Positions 17,954 through 25,592 of a stretch of 64,000 nucleotides of DNA are shown in pieces; position 1 is the first letter of the stretch; each line of letters opens with the position of its first letter. The notes beneath the pieces are model-generated. The model was not told the origin of the DNA, did not search any database, and saw only the letters and a list, made by a program, of their open reading frames with translations. Origin of the DNA: Desertivirga xinjiangensis (GTDB taxonomy: Bacteria; Bacteroidota; Bacteroidia; Sphingobacteriales; Sphingobacteriaceae); contig NZ_JAFMZP010000002.1 of NCBI RefSeq assembly GCF_024436435.1, positions 248,001-312,000 on the forward strand. The letters are read 5' to 3'. A program made the translations under genes and the position numbers.

Positions 17954-18604
17954 TCAGTGAAATGATGAGATTGACTGAATGCTCCTAGTCTGACAGTCGC
18001 TGAAGCTATTGTTGTAATACTCAACGAACAGCAAATTGGGAATCCAGCTGAGAAGGGCAATGATAAGATAATTATGTTCGAACTGCACCCCGTTACCGAG
18101 AACCGTAAATAGCCAGATATAAAAGCGCAATGTAACTGCCGCAAAGGCAAGTGCATAACTTCTCCTCATCATCCTTGTGTGAGCTTCGTACTGTCTCTTT
18201 TTCACAGCTAAATAAGCTGCCATGGTAAAAATGATCCACAAGGTGTTTTGAAGAAGAAATGAAGTAAAGACCCCGGTACCTCTGTCAATAAAGAATGTCA
18301 TCACATAGGCGCCCGGTACAGCAAAAAGCAAGACCCCAAACACATAGAGTTTTCCTAAGACGCGATGGAGTTTTGGATATCTCTTGCGAAGCGGCAGGAA
18401 CTGGATAGATCCAGCAAGCAAAATAAGAGCGCTTCCAAATATGTGCGCATGAAAGGCAGGCAAATACCAGCCACTGGCTATTGCCTGCTGCTTTAGTTTT
18501 AAAAAGCCGGTATCTGGTTTTAAGTCGATGTATTCCAGCGTAGAGACACTTAAAATCACTACCCAAAAGAAAGCAATCCACCATAGAAAGCGTTTCCATC
18601 TCAT
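17954..18604 (-). CDS. DUF2306 family integral membrane protein
   Basis: 216 residues with about seven hydrophobic segments. It has the DUF2306 hallmarks: FHAHIFGSALILLAGSIQFLP (His-rich segment), YPKLHRVLGKLYVFGVLL and EAHTRMMRRSYALAFAAVTLR. The conserved His residues suggest a metal- or haem-binding membrane protein, but no function is established. The ATG overlaps the stop of the WG-repeat gene by four bases (18601-18604), so the two are translationally coupled. Confidence 0.88.
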   Translation of the reverse strand: MRWKRFLWWIAFFWVVILSVSTLEYIDLKPDTGFLKLKQQAIASGWYLPAFHAHIFGSALILLAGSIQFLPLRKRYPKLHRVLGKLYVFGVLLFAVPGAYVMTFFIDRGTGVFTSFLLQNTLWIIFTMAAYLAVKKRQYEAHTRMMRRSYALAFAAVTLRFYIWLFTVLGNGVQFEHNYLIIALLSWIPNLLFVEYYNNSFSDCQTRSIQSISSFH

Positions 18605-20430
18605 TTCAGGACAGCCAGTTTTTTATCAAAAGTCTGAAGTTTCTTGTCTATCCAGTTAATGTTATAGCGGTCTATTTCGGTCAGCTGATCATCAACGTTT
18701 GAATGTTTTGGTTTGTATTCCATCATGTTCATTTCAAACATGTCAATCCAGCTCTTGTCCTCAAACTTAAAATCATAGTCAGCATAGATCTCCATTTTTA
18801 TATACTCCAGCATGCCTTTGGTTGGAGAAATAAGCTTTTTATCGCCATATCGAAAACAGCCCTTAAGATATCTGTCGTCAATTTTTACATATTTACTAAA
18901 GCTAAAGATCCGTTTATTCGGGAGTTCGTTCATTTTTCCGTTTTCCAACCTATAATAGTGATAAAAGGGCATGGCTTGCAGATACTTTCCCTGTATCTTG
19001 ACATCAAAAGAATGGTCTGTCTTTATCTCCACCTCTGTGTCTGATAACGCTGCGGCGCGAATCTCATTACATTCTATGTCTACCGGATAATCAGAACTGA
19101 TGTCGAAACTGTGGATCTGGTTATTCTTCTTATCCACCATCATCACTTTTTCAGTGTCGTAAAAGTCTGACCTGCCACCTATGTAGTTATCCCGGATGGA
19201 ATAAAAAATGGTTTCCAGCCAATCAGCAGGCTGAATCTTTTTAGTAAGCCTTATGTCTATCCAGTCACTGATTTCAAAGAACTCAACTTTCTTTCGTAGA
19301 GGATTCTTGAAATGAGTCATTTGATACATGATTTTCCAGTCAACCAAATGCGAAGGAGCCAGGTAGAGGCAACCATGTATTTCGCGCGAATTGTACTCAA
19401 GCAAATTCTGAATCTGATTTTCAGAAACGCGATACCGGTTTGCCTGTTTACTTACTTTGTTCATTATATCGTCAACCCTGATCGTACTATCTTTTTCACT
19501 GATACTATAATCTTTGTTCAGCCAATAATAGTCCTGTCCATGATTCAGCACAGCGATGTGAGTAGAATCATGGATGGGAATGATCTGGTCGTTGTCTACG
19601 GGCACCACTAGTTTTCCTTCGAGGTTGTAGAATCCCCGTTTCCCATCCTTTTCTACCTCAATCAGGCCTTCAAACGTCCCCCCAATATTGTGGATTAAGC
19701 TATAATCGGGAGGGACGATCTCTTTCATCTCCGCATCAACTAAACCCATGCTGTACTCTGGCTTTGGACCATTCCCGTAGATTACTGCATTAACATTCCA
19801 CTCTCCTTTTACCACGTAAAAGTAGGATCGGCCATCCACGTAGCTAAACCAAAGTACGGAATCATATTTCGTTTTCAGCTGTTCTGCCGTTTTGAAGGCA
19901 GCCAGCGTTTGCGGACTATAGATTTCGTCTGCCTGGTACATCTTTGCTCTGATGGCATTTTCGTAAGCAACGAAGTCACCGAAAAGCTCTTCTCCATTAA
20001 TTTTAATAACCTTAAAAGTGTTTGCACCGTCCTTTCGTATATCCAGGTTCAGCTCCGACTCAAAGTCGGGTAAAGATTCGTGACTTAATACCATATTGAC
20101 CTTTACGTGACTTAGTCGCTCATTGATCATTTTTATCTCAGGATCAGTGAAAGAAATTGCCGTTTTGTAAAGAGGTTTAAAACGAGCATCGAGTCCGGTC
20201 TTTCCGCTTAATAAATTAAGAAGACGAGCTAATTCTTTTCTGGGCTGCTGTACATCAAAGTGTATCCGTACTGATTCTATAGGTTTGGAATTAAGGTCAT
20301 TGACCAGTACTTCTAAAAAGGCTTGAATTTCGTTTTCCTCCGGCTTATTGAGGTATTGCTTCCCGAAAAGAAAGCCTGCAAGAACAACAACCAGGATGCT
20401 AGCTGCAATAATAAGCCTGTTTTTTGACAT
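18601..20430 (-). CDS. Hypothetical protein with WG-repeat-like segment
   Basis: 609 residues. An N-terminal membrane anchor (LIIAASILVVVLAGFLFG) is followed by a long, soluble, probably periplasmic region. Around residues 220-290 lies a WG-repeat-like segment (LIEVEKDGKRGFYNLEGKLVVP and the preceding GLVDAEMKEIVPPDYSLI). The rest matches nothing I recognise. WG repeats are presumed to mediate binding. The gene is coupled by a 4-bp overlap to the DUF2306 membrane protein, suggesting that the two work together at the envelope. Confidence 0.78.
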   Translation of the reverse strand: MSKNRLIIAASILVVVLAGFLFGKQYLNKPEENEIQAFLEVLVNDLNSKPIESVRIHFDVQQPRKELARLLNLLSGKTGLDARFKPLYKTAISFTDPEIKMINERLSHVKVNMVLSHESLPDFESELNLDIRKDGANTFKVIKINGEELFGDFVAYENAIRAKMYQADEIYSPQTLAAFKTAEQLKTKYDSVLWFSYVDGRSYFYVVKGEWNVNAVIYGNGPKPEYSMGLVDAEMKEIVPPDYSLIHNIGGTFEGLIEVEKDGKRGFYNLEGKLVVPVDNDQIIPIHDSTHIAVLNHGQDYYWLNKDYSISEKDSTIRVDDIMNKVSKQANRYRVSENQIQNLLEYNSREIHGCLYLAPSHLVDWKIMYQMTHFKNPLRKKVEFFEISDWIDIRLTKKIQPADWLETIFYSIRDNYIGGRSDFYDTEKVMMVDKKNNQIHSFDISSDYPVDIECNEIRAAALSDTEVEIKTDHSFDVKIQGKYLQAMPFYHYYRLENGKMNELPNKRIFSFSKYVKIDDRYLKGCFRYGDKKLISPTKGMLEYIKMEIYADYDFKFEDKSWIDMFEMNMMEYKPKHSNVDDQLTEIDRYNINWIDKKLQTFDKKLAVLK

Positions 20431-20528
20431 GATAAGGTTTTTAAATCTATTATAAAGAGGCTAAAATAATAAATCTTTTTTATGGGAAAAGCATGCTGGC
20501 TTGCCCTTCCGAACAATACAAAACTATT

Positions 20529-20560
20529 TGTAAATCAGGTAGAAATGTGCTTGATTTACA
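20529..20560. promoter_or_regulatory. Inverted repeat upstream of the methyltransferase pseudogene
   Basis: TGTAAATCA (20529-20537) and TGATTTACA (20552-20560) form 9-bp arms around a 14-nt loop, between divergent genes and about 85 bp before the pseudogene start. It may be an operator or a leader hairpin. It does not look like a known SAM or B12 riboswitch, being too short. Confidence 0.3.
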
Positions 20561-20644
20561 GCTTTTAAAATGAGTATATTTACAAAGTCAGCCGTTTAAA
20601 ACACTCAAAGGTGTGCCAAATAGAATCTCCGAAAAATACACGAC

Positions 20645-21579
20645 ATGAATAATCGAATAGCCACATTACTCGGAAATGAATTTTTCTTAAGCGACGGAGG
20701 TCTTGAAACGGACCTGTTTTTTAATAAGGGTATTGACCTGCCTCACATGGCAGCATTCACGCTTACGACAAGGCAGGGGGGAGGGAGATTCTGGAAAACT
20801 ACTATGCCGACTACCTCAAGCTGGCACGTCGTTAATATGTGAACTTTATTCTTGAAACGCCCACATGGCTGCAATAAAGACTGGGGGATAAACTAGGATA
20901 TACACCAACGGATTTGGACAGGCTAAACAAAACTGCGGTAGAGCACATGAAAGCTATGCGGCAAGCATTTGAAACGGACAGATCCCGGATCATCATCAGC
21001 GGAAACATCGGACCAAGGGGCGATGGGTATAAACCCTCAGATATGTTAAATGTTGCCGAAGCCGAAAGTTATCATTCAGATCAGATAGCCACATTCAAAG
21101 ATGCTGAGGCCGATCTGGTTTCTGCATTTACTATGAACTATTTGGAGGAAGCATTGGGGGGAGTAAACGCCGCAAGGGTAAAGGAAATCCCTGTTGTGAT
21201 TTCCTTTACCCTTGAAACCGATGGTCGATTACCCGATGGAGGAACATTTGAAAATGCGATTGAAACTCTTGACCGCACAACTGGTAATTATCCGCTTTAC
21301 TATATGGTAAATTGTGCGCATCCACTTCACTTTAAAAATAAGCTTGGCTCAGAGAAAACCCTAAAAAGGGTTAAAGGACTTAGGGCGAACTCTTCTACGA
21401 AAAGCCATGAGGAACTCGATAACTCAGTAGAAATTGATAAAGGAGACATGGATCTGCTTGCCAGAGAATATCTGGATTTAAGAAATTCGATGCCCGCGCT
21501 TTCTGTTATAGGCGGTTGTTGTGGTACCGACCATACCCATATTGAACGTATTTGTGAATCGCTTTTAGCGAAGGCCTGA
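20645..21579 (+). pseudogene. Homocysteine S-methyltransferase family, disrupted
   Basis: The N-terminus MNNRIATLLGNEFFLSDGGLETDL and the long C-terminal part (SGNIGPRGDGYKPS, VNCAHP, GLRANSSTKSH, GGCCGTDH) are clearly one homocysteine methyltransferase, with the zinc Cys residues intact. Between them the gene is broken. After about codon 41 the frame must shift, and the restored frame then meets TAA at 20833-20835 and TAA at 20875-20877 before reopening. Wobbly sequence around both stops suggests small indels as well. No intact product can be made from one frame, though a 221-residue C-terminal part remains open from 20914. Family members methylate homocysteine using S-methylmethionine or SAM. 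Sequencing error is an alternative, but three lesions in 120 bp favour real decay. Confidence 0.85.
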
Positions 21580-21625
21580 TAACCTTTAACCATTCCACTT
21601 CCATGGATCGATTAGGTTGCGCCTG

Positions 21626-22831
21626 TCAATAAAGAAACCCAAATAAATAAATCGGTATTTTGTTCATAAAACCAGTTTCTATATCATCTGCGATCACAAA
21701 GCTGTTCGGGACATTCTGTATTTGTTTCGCTGATTTTTTCTTACCCCCAACCTCAAATGTAAAAAGCTTTTCGTTCTCTCTTACAGAAATATCTCCTTCG
21801 GCAGGCAGATACGCTTCGGCTCTGTAGTTCGTTAGCTGATTCAGGATAAACGTTTCCCTTAGTGTGCCTACATCAGGAGACGTTTTTAACGCATATGAAA
21901 AGTTGGTGTTTGCCAGATAGATCTTATCTGGCTTTTGCAATAAGCTGATACCCTTGCCATCCCGGTTGAGAAAGTGAAGTAAACCAGCTTTTTCAAGTGC
22001 GTGAAGGTATTCTTTAATGGTGTTGCGCCCAATACCCAATTTCTCGGCTATAGCTGATATGTTGGCGGTAAAAGGAACAGACTCTGCTAATATTCCGAGT
22101 AATTTCTTAATCTTGAAAATATGTTCGGCAGTATACCCTGCTATATAAGCTAAATCCTCACTTAAGGTAACTTCCATCGTTTGTACCAGCCTCGTTTCAA
22201 AACTTTCCTGGTTCAAGCCTTTACTAAAGGGAAAGTATCCTTTCTTTAAATAGTCGGTAAATAGTGACAGTGGTTTAAATAAACCTGTTAATTGGGCCGC
22301 GTGTTCAAGATGGTTTTCGAGAAGATCAGTCAAACTTATCGGGAGATAATTAATGTTATGAAAGAAGGAAAGATACTCTCTGAAAGAAAGACCTGCTAAT
22401 TCATAGCTCGATACTCGTCTGCTCAGATCGGCTTCGCCACGGTATAGATCAAGTGCAGACGAGGAGGTGAAAATAACTTGCAGATCGGGAAGTCCATCAT
22501 AAATGATCTTAATTTGCCTCGACCAATCTTTCATTTTATGCACTTCATCTACCAGCAAGGTTCGACCTCCTAATTGGTGAAACTGTTGGGCCAGATCATA
22601 GAGGTTATTGTTATAAAACCAGGGATGGTCTAGTGTAACATAAAGGTTTTTGCTTGTGTCTTTTAAGTTATACTTGAGGTGTTGAAGCAAGAGCGTAGTT
22701 TTGCCAACTCCTCTGAGTCCTTTTACACCCACAAACCTCTCCTGCCATTGAACCTGGTGAAATAGATAGCGGTTAAATTGGTTATTAACTTTTTGGAGCA
22801 AAGTTGCCTGATATTGAAATAATTTTTCCAT
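21626..22831 (-). CDS. AAA ATPase with DUF4143-type C-terminal domain
   Basis: About 401 residues. The P-loop is GLRGVGKTTLL and Walker B is RTLLVDEVHKM, followed by the sensor FTSSSALDL. The C-terminal part has a helix-turn-helix-like segment (ISAIAEKLGIGRNTIKEYLHAL) and the DUF4143 nuclease-like region (FEVGGKKKSAKQI). Such genes are common, often strain-variable and of unclear role; defence, addiction and DNA repair have all been suggested. I choose the internal ATG at 22831 (MEKLFQYQ), because the 25 residues before it are hydrophobic and overlap the promoter. An operator-like inverted repeat covers the promoter. Confidence 0.85.
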   Translation of the reverse strand: MEKLFQYQATLLQKVNNQFNRYLFHQVQWQERFVGVKGLRGVGKTTLLLQHLKYNLKDTSKNLYVTLDHPWFYNNNLYDLAQQFHQLGGRTLLVDEVHKMKDWSRQIKIIYDGLPDLQVIFTSSSALDLYRGEADLSRRVSSYELAGLSFREYLSFFHNINYLPISLTDLLENHLEHAAQLTGLFKPLSLFTDYLKKGYFPFSKGLNQESFETRLVQTMEVTLSEDLAYIAGYTAEHIFKIKKLLGILAESVPFTANISAIAEKLGIGRNTIKEYLHALEKAGLLHFLNRDGKGISLLQKPDKIYLANTNFSYALKTSPDVGTLRETFILNQLTNYRAEAYLPAEGDISVRENEKLFTFEVGGKKKSAKQIQNVPNSFVIADDIETGFMNKIPIYLFGFLY

Positions 22832-22892
22832 AATATTGATTTGAGGCCAAATCAAATATAGTATAAAAATGGTTTGGAGTGAAATCAATATT
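22832..22892 (-). promoter_or_regulatory. Promoter with nested inverted repeats for the ATPase gene
   Basis: On the minus strand TATATTTG (22860-22853) matches the -7 consensus, with a TTTC 20 bp upstream as a weak -33. TTGATTTG (22836-22843) and CAAATCAA (22848-22855) form perfect 8-bp arms over the predicted start point, and AATATTGATTT (22832-22842) pairs with AAATCAATATT (22882-22892). Such a layout suggests a repressor site. Coordinates may be off by one base. Confidence 0.5.
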
Positions 22893-22906
22893 AGATGCAG
22901 ACACAT

Positions 22907-23334
22907 TGGATGGAAAGCAATCAGGAAGTACTTTGTTTTATTTTTCGTACTTATTTGCTTACTCCATCACTTAATTTCTATCATAAAAATATCTTTAATG
23001 TGCAAGGGGGAATAGTATTTAACGTGTCGAAATGAATAATAGCAAATTTAACTGGAGGTCTTCAGCAGCATCGCGACAATGTTTCACGATTTAGATGATG
23101 TAACTCTTTATAGAAACAGCTATATCTAAAATATAACTGATGGAAGAAAATGTTTCGGGTTAGGGCTTAAAGCTACAATTAGCAGGTAAGAATTTTAGGT
23201 TTTTTAAAACACGCGGCACGCGTGTGCTTTGCTCTTTTGCCGAACCGCATGTGCGCCTCAAGTGCTGTTTTCTCAAATAAAACCTATATTAGAAGCCAAT
23301 ATTAATCATTATCACAGTATAACGCTGTATTTTC
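22907..23334. other. Noncoding region of about 430 bp
   Basis: It lies upstream of the secreted nuclease gene and has no credible gene. A GC-rich inverted repeat with 7-bp arms (ACACGCG at 23209-23215, CGCGTGT at 23219-23225) stands out from the AT-rich surroundings; its role is unknown. Confidence 0.5.
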
Positions 23335-23991
23335 ATGGCTCTTAATAAGTTTGCATTATCTCTTGGTTTTTTCTTTCTTGCTACAAATCTTGCTCTTTGT
23401 CAAACTATCCTTACCGGCAAGGTTGTCAGCGTTTCAGATGGCGACACCTTTACCATCCTGATAAGCGGAAACCAGCAGGTTAAAGTCAGGCTGCATGGCG
23501 TGGACTGCCCCGAGAAGAACCAGGACTTTGGGACAAAAGCAAAAGACTTTACATCGGCCAACATCTTCGCAAAATCAATTAAAGTCCAATCTAAAGGAAA
23601 AGACCGCTATGGCCGCACCATCGGCGTTGCTATGTTGCCAAATGGCTCAACGCTTAACGAGAATCTGCTAAAGGCTGGTTTTGCCTGGCACTATAAGCAA
23701 TACGACAAGTCGGAAAAATATGCTCTTCTCGAACAGCAGGCAAGGATTGCCAAAAAAGGCCTGTGGTCTCATCCCAAACCCCAGGAACCCTGGGAGTTCA
23801 GAAGATCCGGAAGGAGAAAAAGTTCAGGAAAAACGACACCAGCTTCAAGTTCATCAAAAAATAAATCGCAGGTAACCAATGTAGGCAAGCAATCGTCCGT
23901 TTGTGGCGCAGCAACTAAAACAAGCGGGAAACCTTGTCAACGAAAAGTTGAGGGAGGAGGAAGGTGCTGGCAGCACAGTCAGGGTGCCTGA
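23335..23991 (+). CDS. Secreted thermonuclease-family (SNase) protein with C-terminal Cys/His motif
   Basis: 218 residues. A signal peptide (residues 1-22, ending ATNLALCQ) precedes a staphylococcal nuclease domain (about 25-150) with the catalytic pattern SVSDGDTF, VRLHGVDCPEKNQ and GKDRYGRTIGV, all expected residues present. A Ser/Lys-rich linker then leads to a compact tail VCGAATKTSGKPCQRK followed by GRCWQH, a probable zinc-binding Cys/Cys/Cys/His knuckle. The enzyme should hydrolyse DNA or RNA outside the cytoplasm using calcium. The tail may bind nucleic acid or another partner. The gene appears monocistronic. Confidence 0.92.
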   Translation: MALNKFALSLGFFFLATNLALCQTILTGKVVSVSDGDTFTILISGNQQVKVRLHGVDCPEKNQDFGTKAKDFTSANIFAKSIKVQSKGKDRYGRTIGVAMLPNGSTLNENLLKAGFAWHYKQYDKSEKYALLEQQARIAKKGLWSHPKPQEPWEFRRSGRRKSSGKTTPASSSSKNKSQVTNVGKQSSVCGAATKTSGKPCQRKVEGGGRCWQHSQGA

Positions 23992-24205
23992 TGCTACTCC
24001 CCCCCGGACACCAAAAACTGGATGCAGAGTAGCTGCTACCTGTCTTTCTTCTGCTGGCCGAAAAAAAAGCCGGTTATATCTAATGGTCCTGATAATAGTA
24101 CTGATTGGGTATTGATCTTAGGGTTTGTCAACCCGGTTTCTGCCTCTCTGCAACCAACCCAATCAACTTCCCAAACTTTTAATCTCAAAACCACAAACCT
24201 TGTAA

Positions 24206-24234
24206 TTTTACACAAGTACCTGCGACTAACTTTG
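24206..24234 (+). promoter_or_regulatory. Promoter of the ECF sigma/membrane protein pair
   Basis: TAACTTTG (24227-24234) fits the Bacteroidetes -7 consensus, with TTTT 17 bp upstream as a partial -33. The ATG at 24248 lies about 13 bp after the box, so the 5' UTR would be very short. Confidence 0.45.
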
Positions 24235-24247
24235 AAAACAAATCCTG

Positions 24248-24739
24248 ATGGAAAAAGAATTTATCGAAATGATAAATGCGCACCGCGGAATCTTGTATAA
24301 GGTTTGCAACCTGTATTGCAATGATCCGGAAGACAAAAAAGACCTTTTCCAGGAGATGGTACTGCAGCTTTGGCGCTCTATCAAAACCTTTCGGAAAGAT
24401 TCACGGGTTTCAACCTGGATGTACCGTGTGGCGCTCAATACTGCAATAACTAATTTCAGAAAGGAAAGCCGTAAGCCCGAACGGTTTTGCATTTCCGAAA
24501 ATGAATTGCAGATCCCCGACATTAGTGACCTCGCCCTGCAAAGCGAAAATCTTAACCTTTTAAAAAAGGCAATAGACCAATTAAATGCCATTGAAAAAGC
24601 CATCATCATGCTTTACCTGGATGAAAAAAGCTACGATGAAATAGCCTGCATTATAGGAGTAACACGGAGCAATGTAGGAGTCAAAATCAACCGGATCAAG
24701 AGTAAACTGGAATCAATTATTAAAAAACAAGAGTTATGA
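24248..24739 (+). CDS. ECF RNA polymerase sigma-70 factor
   Basis: 163 residues with sigma region 2 (DKKDLFQEMVLQLWRSIKTFRKDSRVSTWMYRVALNTAI) and region 4 (LDEKSYDEIACIIGVTRSNVGVKINRIKSKL) joined by a short linker. The length and composition are normal for ECF factors. Unlike the other two sigma genes in the window it is not followed by a FecR gene; the next gene overlaps it by four bases (ATGA) and encodes a membrane protein that may hold the sigma factor inactive. The regulon is unknown. Confidence 0.93.
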   Translation: MEKEFIEMINAHRGILYKVCNLYCNDPEDKKDLFQEMVLQLWRSIKTFRKDSRVSTWMYRVALNTAITNFRKESRKPERFCISENELQIPDISDLALQSENLNLLKKAIDQLNAIEKAIIMLYLDEKSYDEIACIIGVTRSNVGVKINRIKSKLESIIKKQEL

Positions 24740-25392
24740 ACTTAGAAGAAATGAAAACAGCCTGGCAGGAATACGATGTAAAACTGCAATCAGCACAAGT
24801 AATAAACCAAAAGCTGATAAACAGTATGATCAAAGAGCGCTCATCTTCCCGCTTATCAAAAGTAAAAAAACAATACGTGGCCTTGCTCAGCTTTATGGTG
24901 TTTTGGGTTGTTGTTGATCTTGCAGTTCTAATTGGAAACCCCTTTGACTACACACAAACCGTAGAATATATCCCAATTGGGATCCGCTGTCTCTGCATGG
25001 TCTTGCTTGTACTGGCTTTAACCAGATTTATTCATAGCTTGACTAAGATAGAGATCGGCGCAGATTCCATAGTAGTAAACCTGCAGAAAGTAATTCGAAT
25101 CGTAAGCCAATACGAACGCCCCGGCAGGCTATTGGCTCTTACTCTGAGTCTGATGCTGCTTTCTTCCGCAGTTCTGTTCCCGCTATCATTTTTGCCCAGA
25201 AAGATTGAACTTATGGGTTTCTGGGGTGGCCTTACAGACACGATGATCCCGATAACAATCTCCATAATCGTCATCGTCATCGCACACCTTCTGGGTGCGT
25301 TCAAATCCCGGCAGGGAGAGAAGTTTCAGGAAGATCTGAAAGAATTGATGGAGCTGAAGGGATTATCGGAGGAGTTAGGTAAAGACGAATAG
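24736..25392 (+). CDS. Hypothetical membrane protein, possible anti-sigma factor
   Basis: 218 residues. A soluble N-terminal helical segment (about 1-45, MNLEEMKTAWQEYDVKL) is followed by four hydrophobic segments (about 47-65, 78-98, 130-150, 165-185) and a charged, helical C-terminus. The N-terminal motif resembles the cytosolic start of many proteins encoded next to ECF factors in Bacteroidota. The 4-bp overlap with the sigma gene supports a regulatory partner. No zinc-binding HxxxCxxC motif is seen, so it is not a ZAS-type anti-sigma factor. Confidence 0.75.
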   Translation: MNLEEMKTAWQEYDVKLQSAQVINQKLINSMIKERSSSRLSKVKKQYVALLSFMVFWVVVDLAVLIGNPFDYTQTVEYIPIGIRCLCMVLLVLALTRFIHSLTKIEIGADSIVVNLQKVIRIVSQYERPGRLLALTLSLMLLSSAVLFPLSFLPRKIELMGFWGGLTDTMIPITISIIVIVIAHLLGAFKSRQGEKFQEDLKELMELKGLSEELGKDE

Positions 25393-25541
25393 TATTCGGG
25401 AATATTTGCGGTCACCATGCATGATCGTTTCTAGGATAAAAGAGATCAGTTAGTCTATCCTTTATTCCTCTGTTTCAATCTTCATTTCTATTGAGGAAGG
25501 TCCCTCACTACTACCGCTTTTTATAGCAGGTTGGAAACTTA

Positions 25542-25582
25542 CTACTTGTCGTTAATAGTTCAAAACAATTAACGACAAGTAG
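25542..25582. terminator. Bidirectional hairpin between convergent genes
   Basis: CTACTTGTCGTTAAT (25542-25556) and its exact complement (25568-25582) form a 15-bp stem with an 11-nt loop, 150 bp after the membrane protein gene and 10 bp after the end of the beta-propeller lipoprotein gene. No good T-tract is present. Confidence 0.65.
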
Positions 25583-25592
25583 CTATTCCGTA

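Noticed and set aside
20430-20645. SAM or cobalamin riboswitch before the methyltransferase
   Set aside because: The region has only a simple 9-bp inverted repeat and lacks the conserved cores of known riboswitches.
20914-21579. C-terminal part of the methyltransferase as an independent gene
   Set aside because: The N-terminal catalytic barrel strands are missing and the upstream segment is clearly homologous to the same family, so it is one broken gene.
22907-23334. A hidden gene before the secreted nuclease
   Set aside because: Only very short frames with frequent stops were found; the longest looked at has 20 residues.
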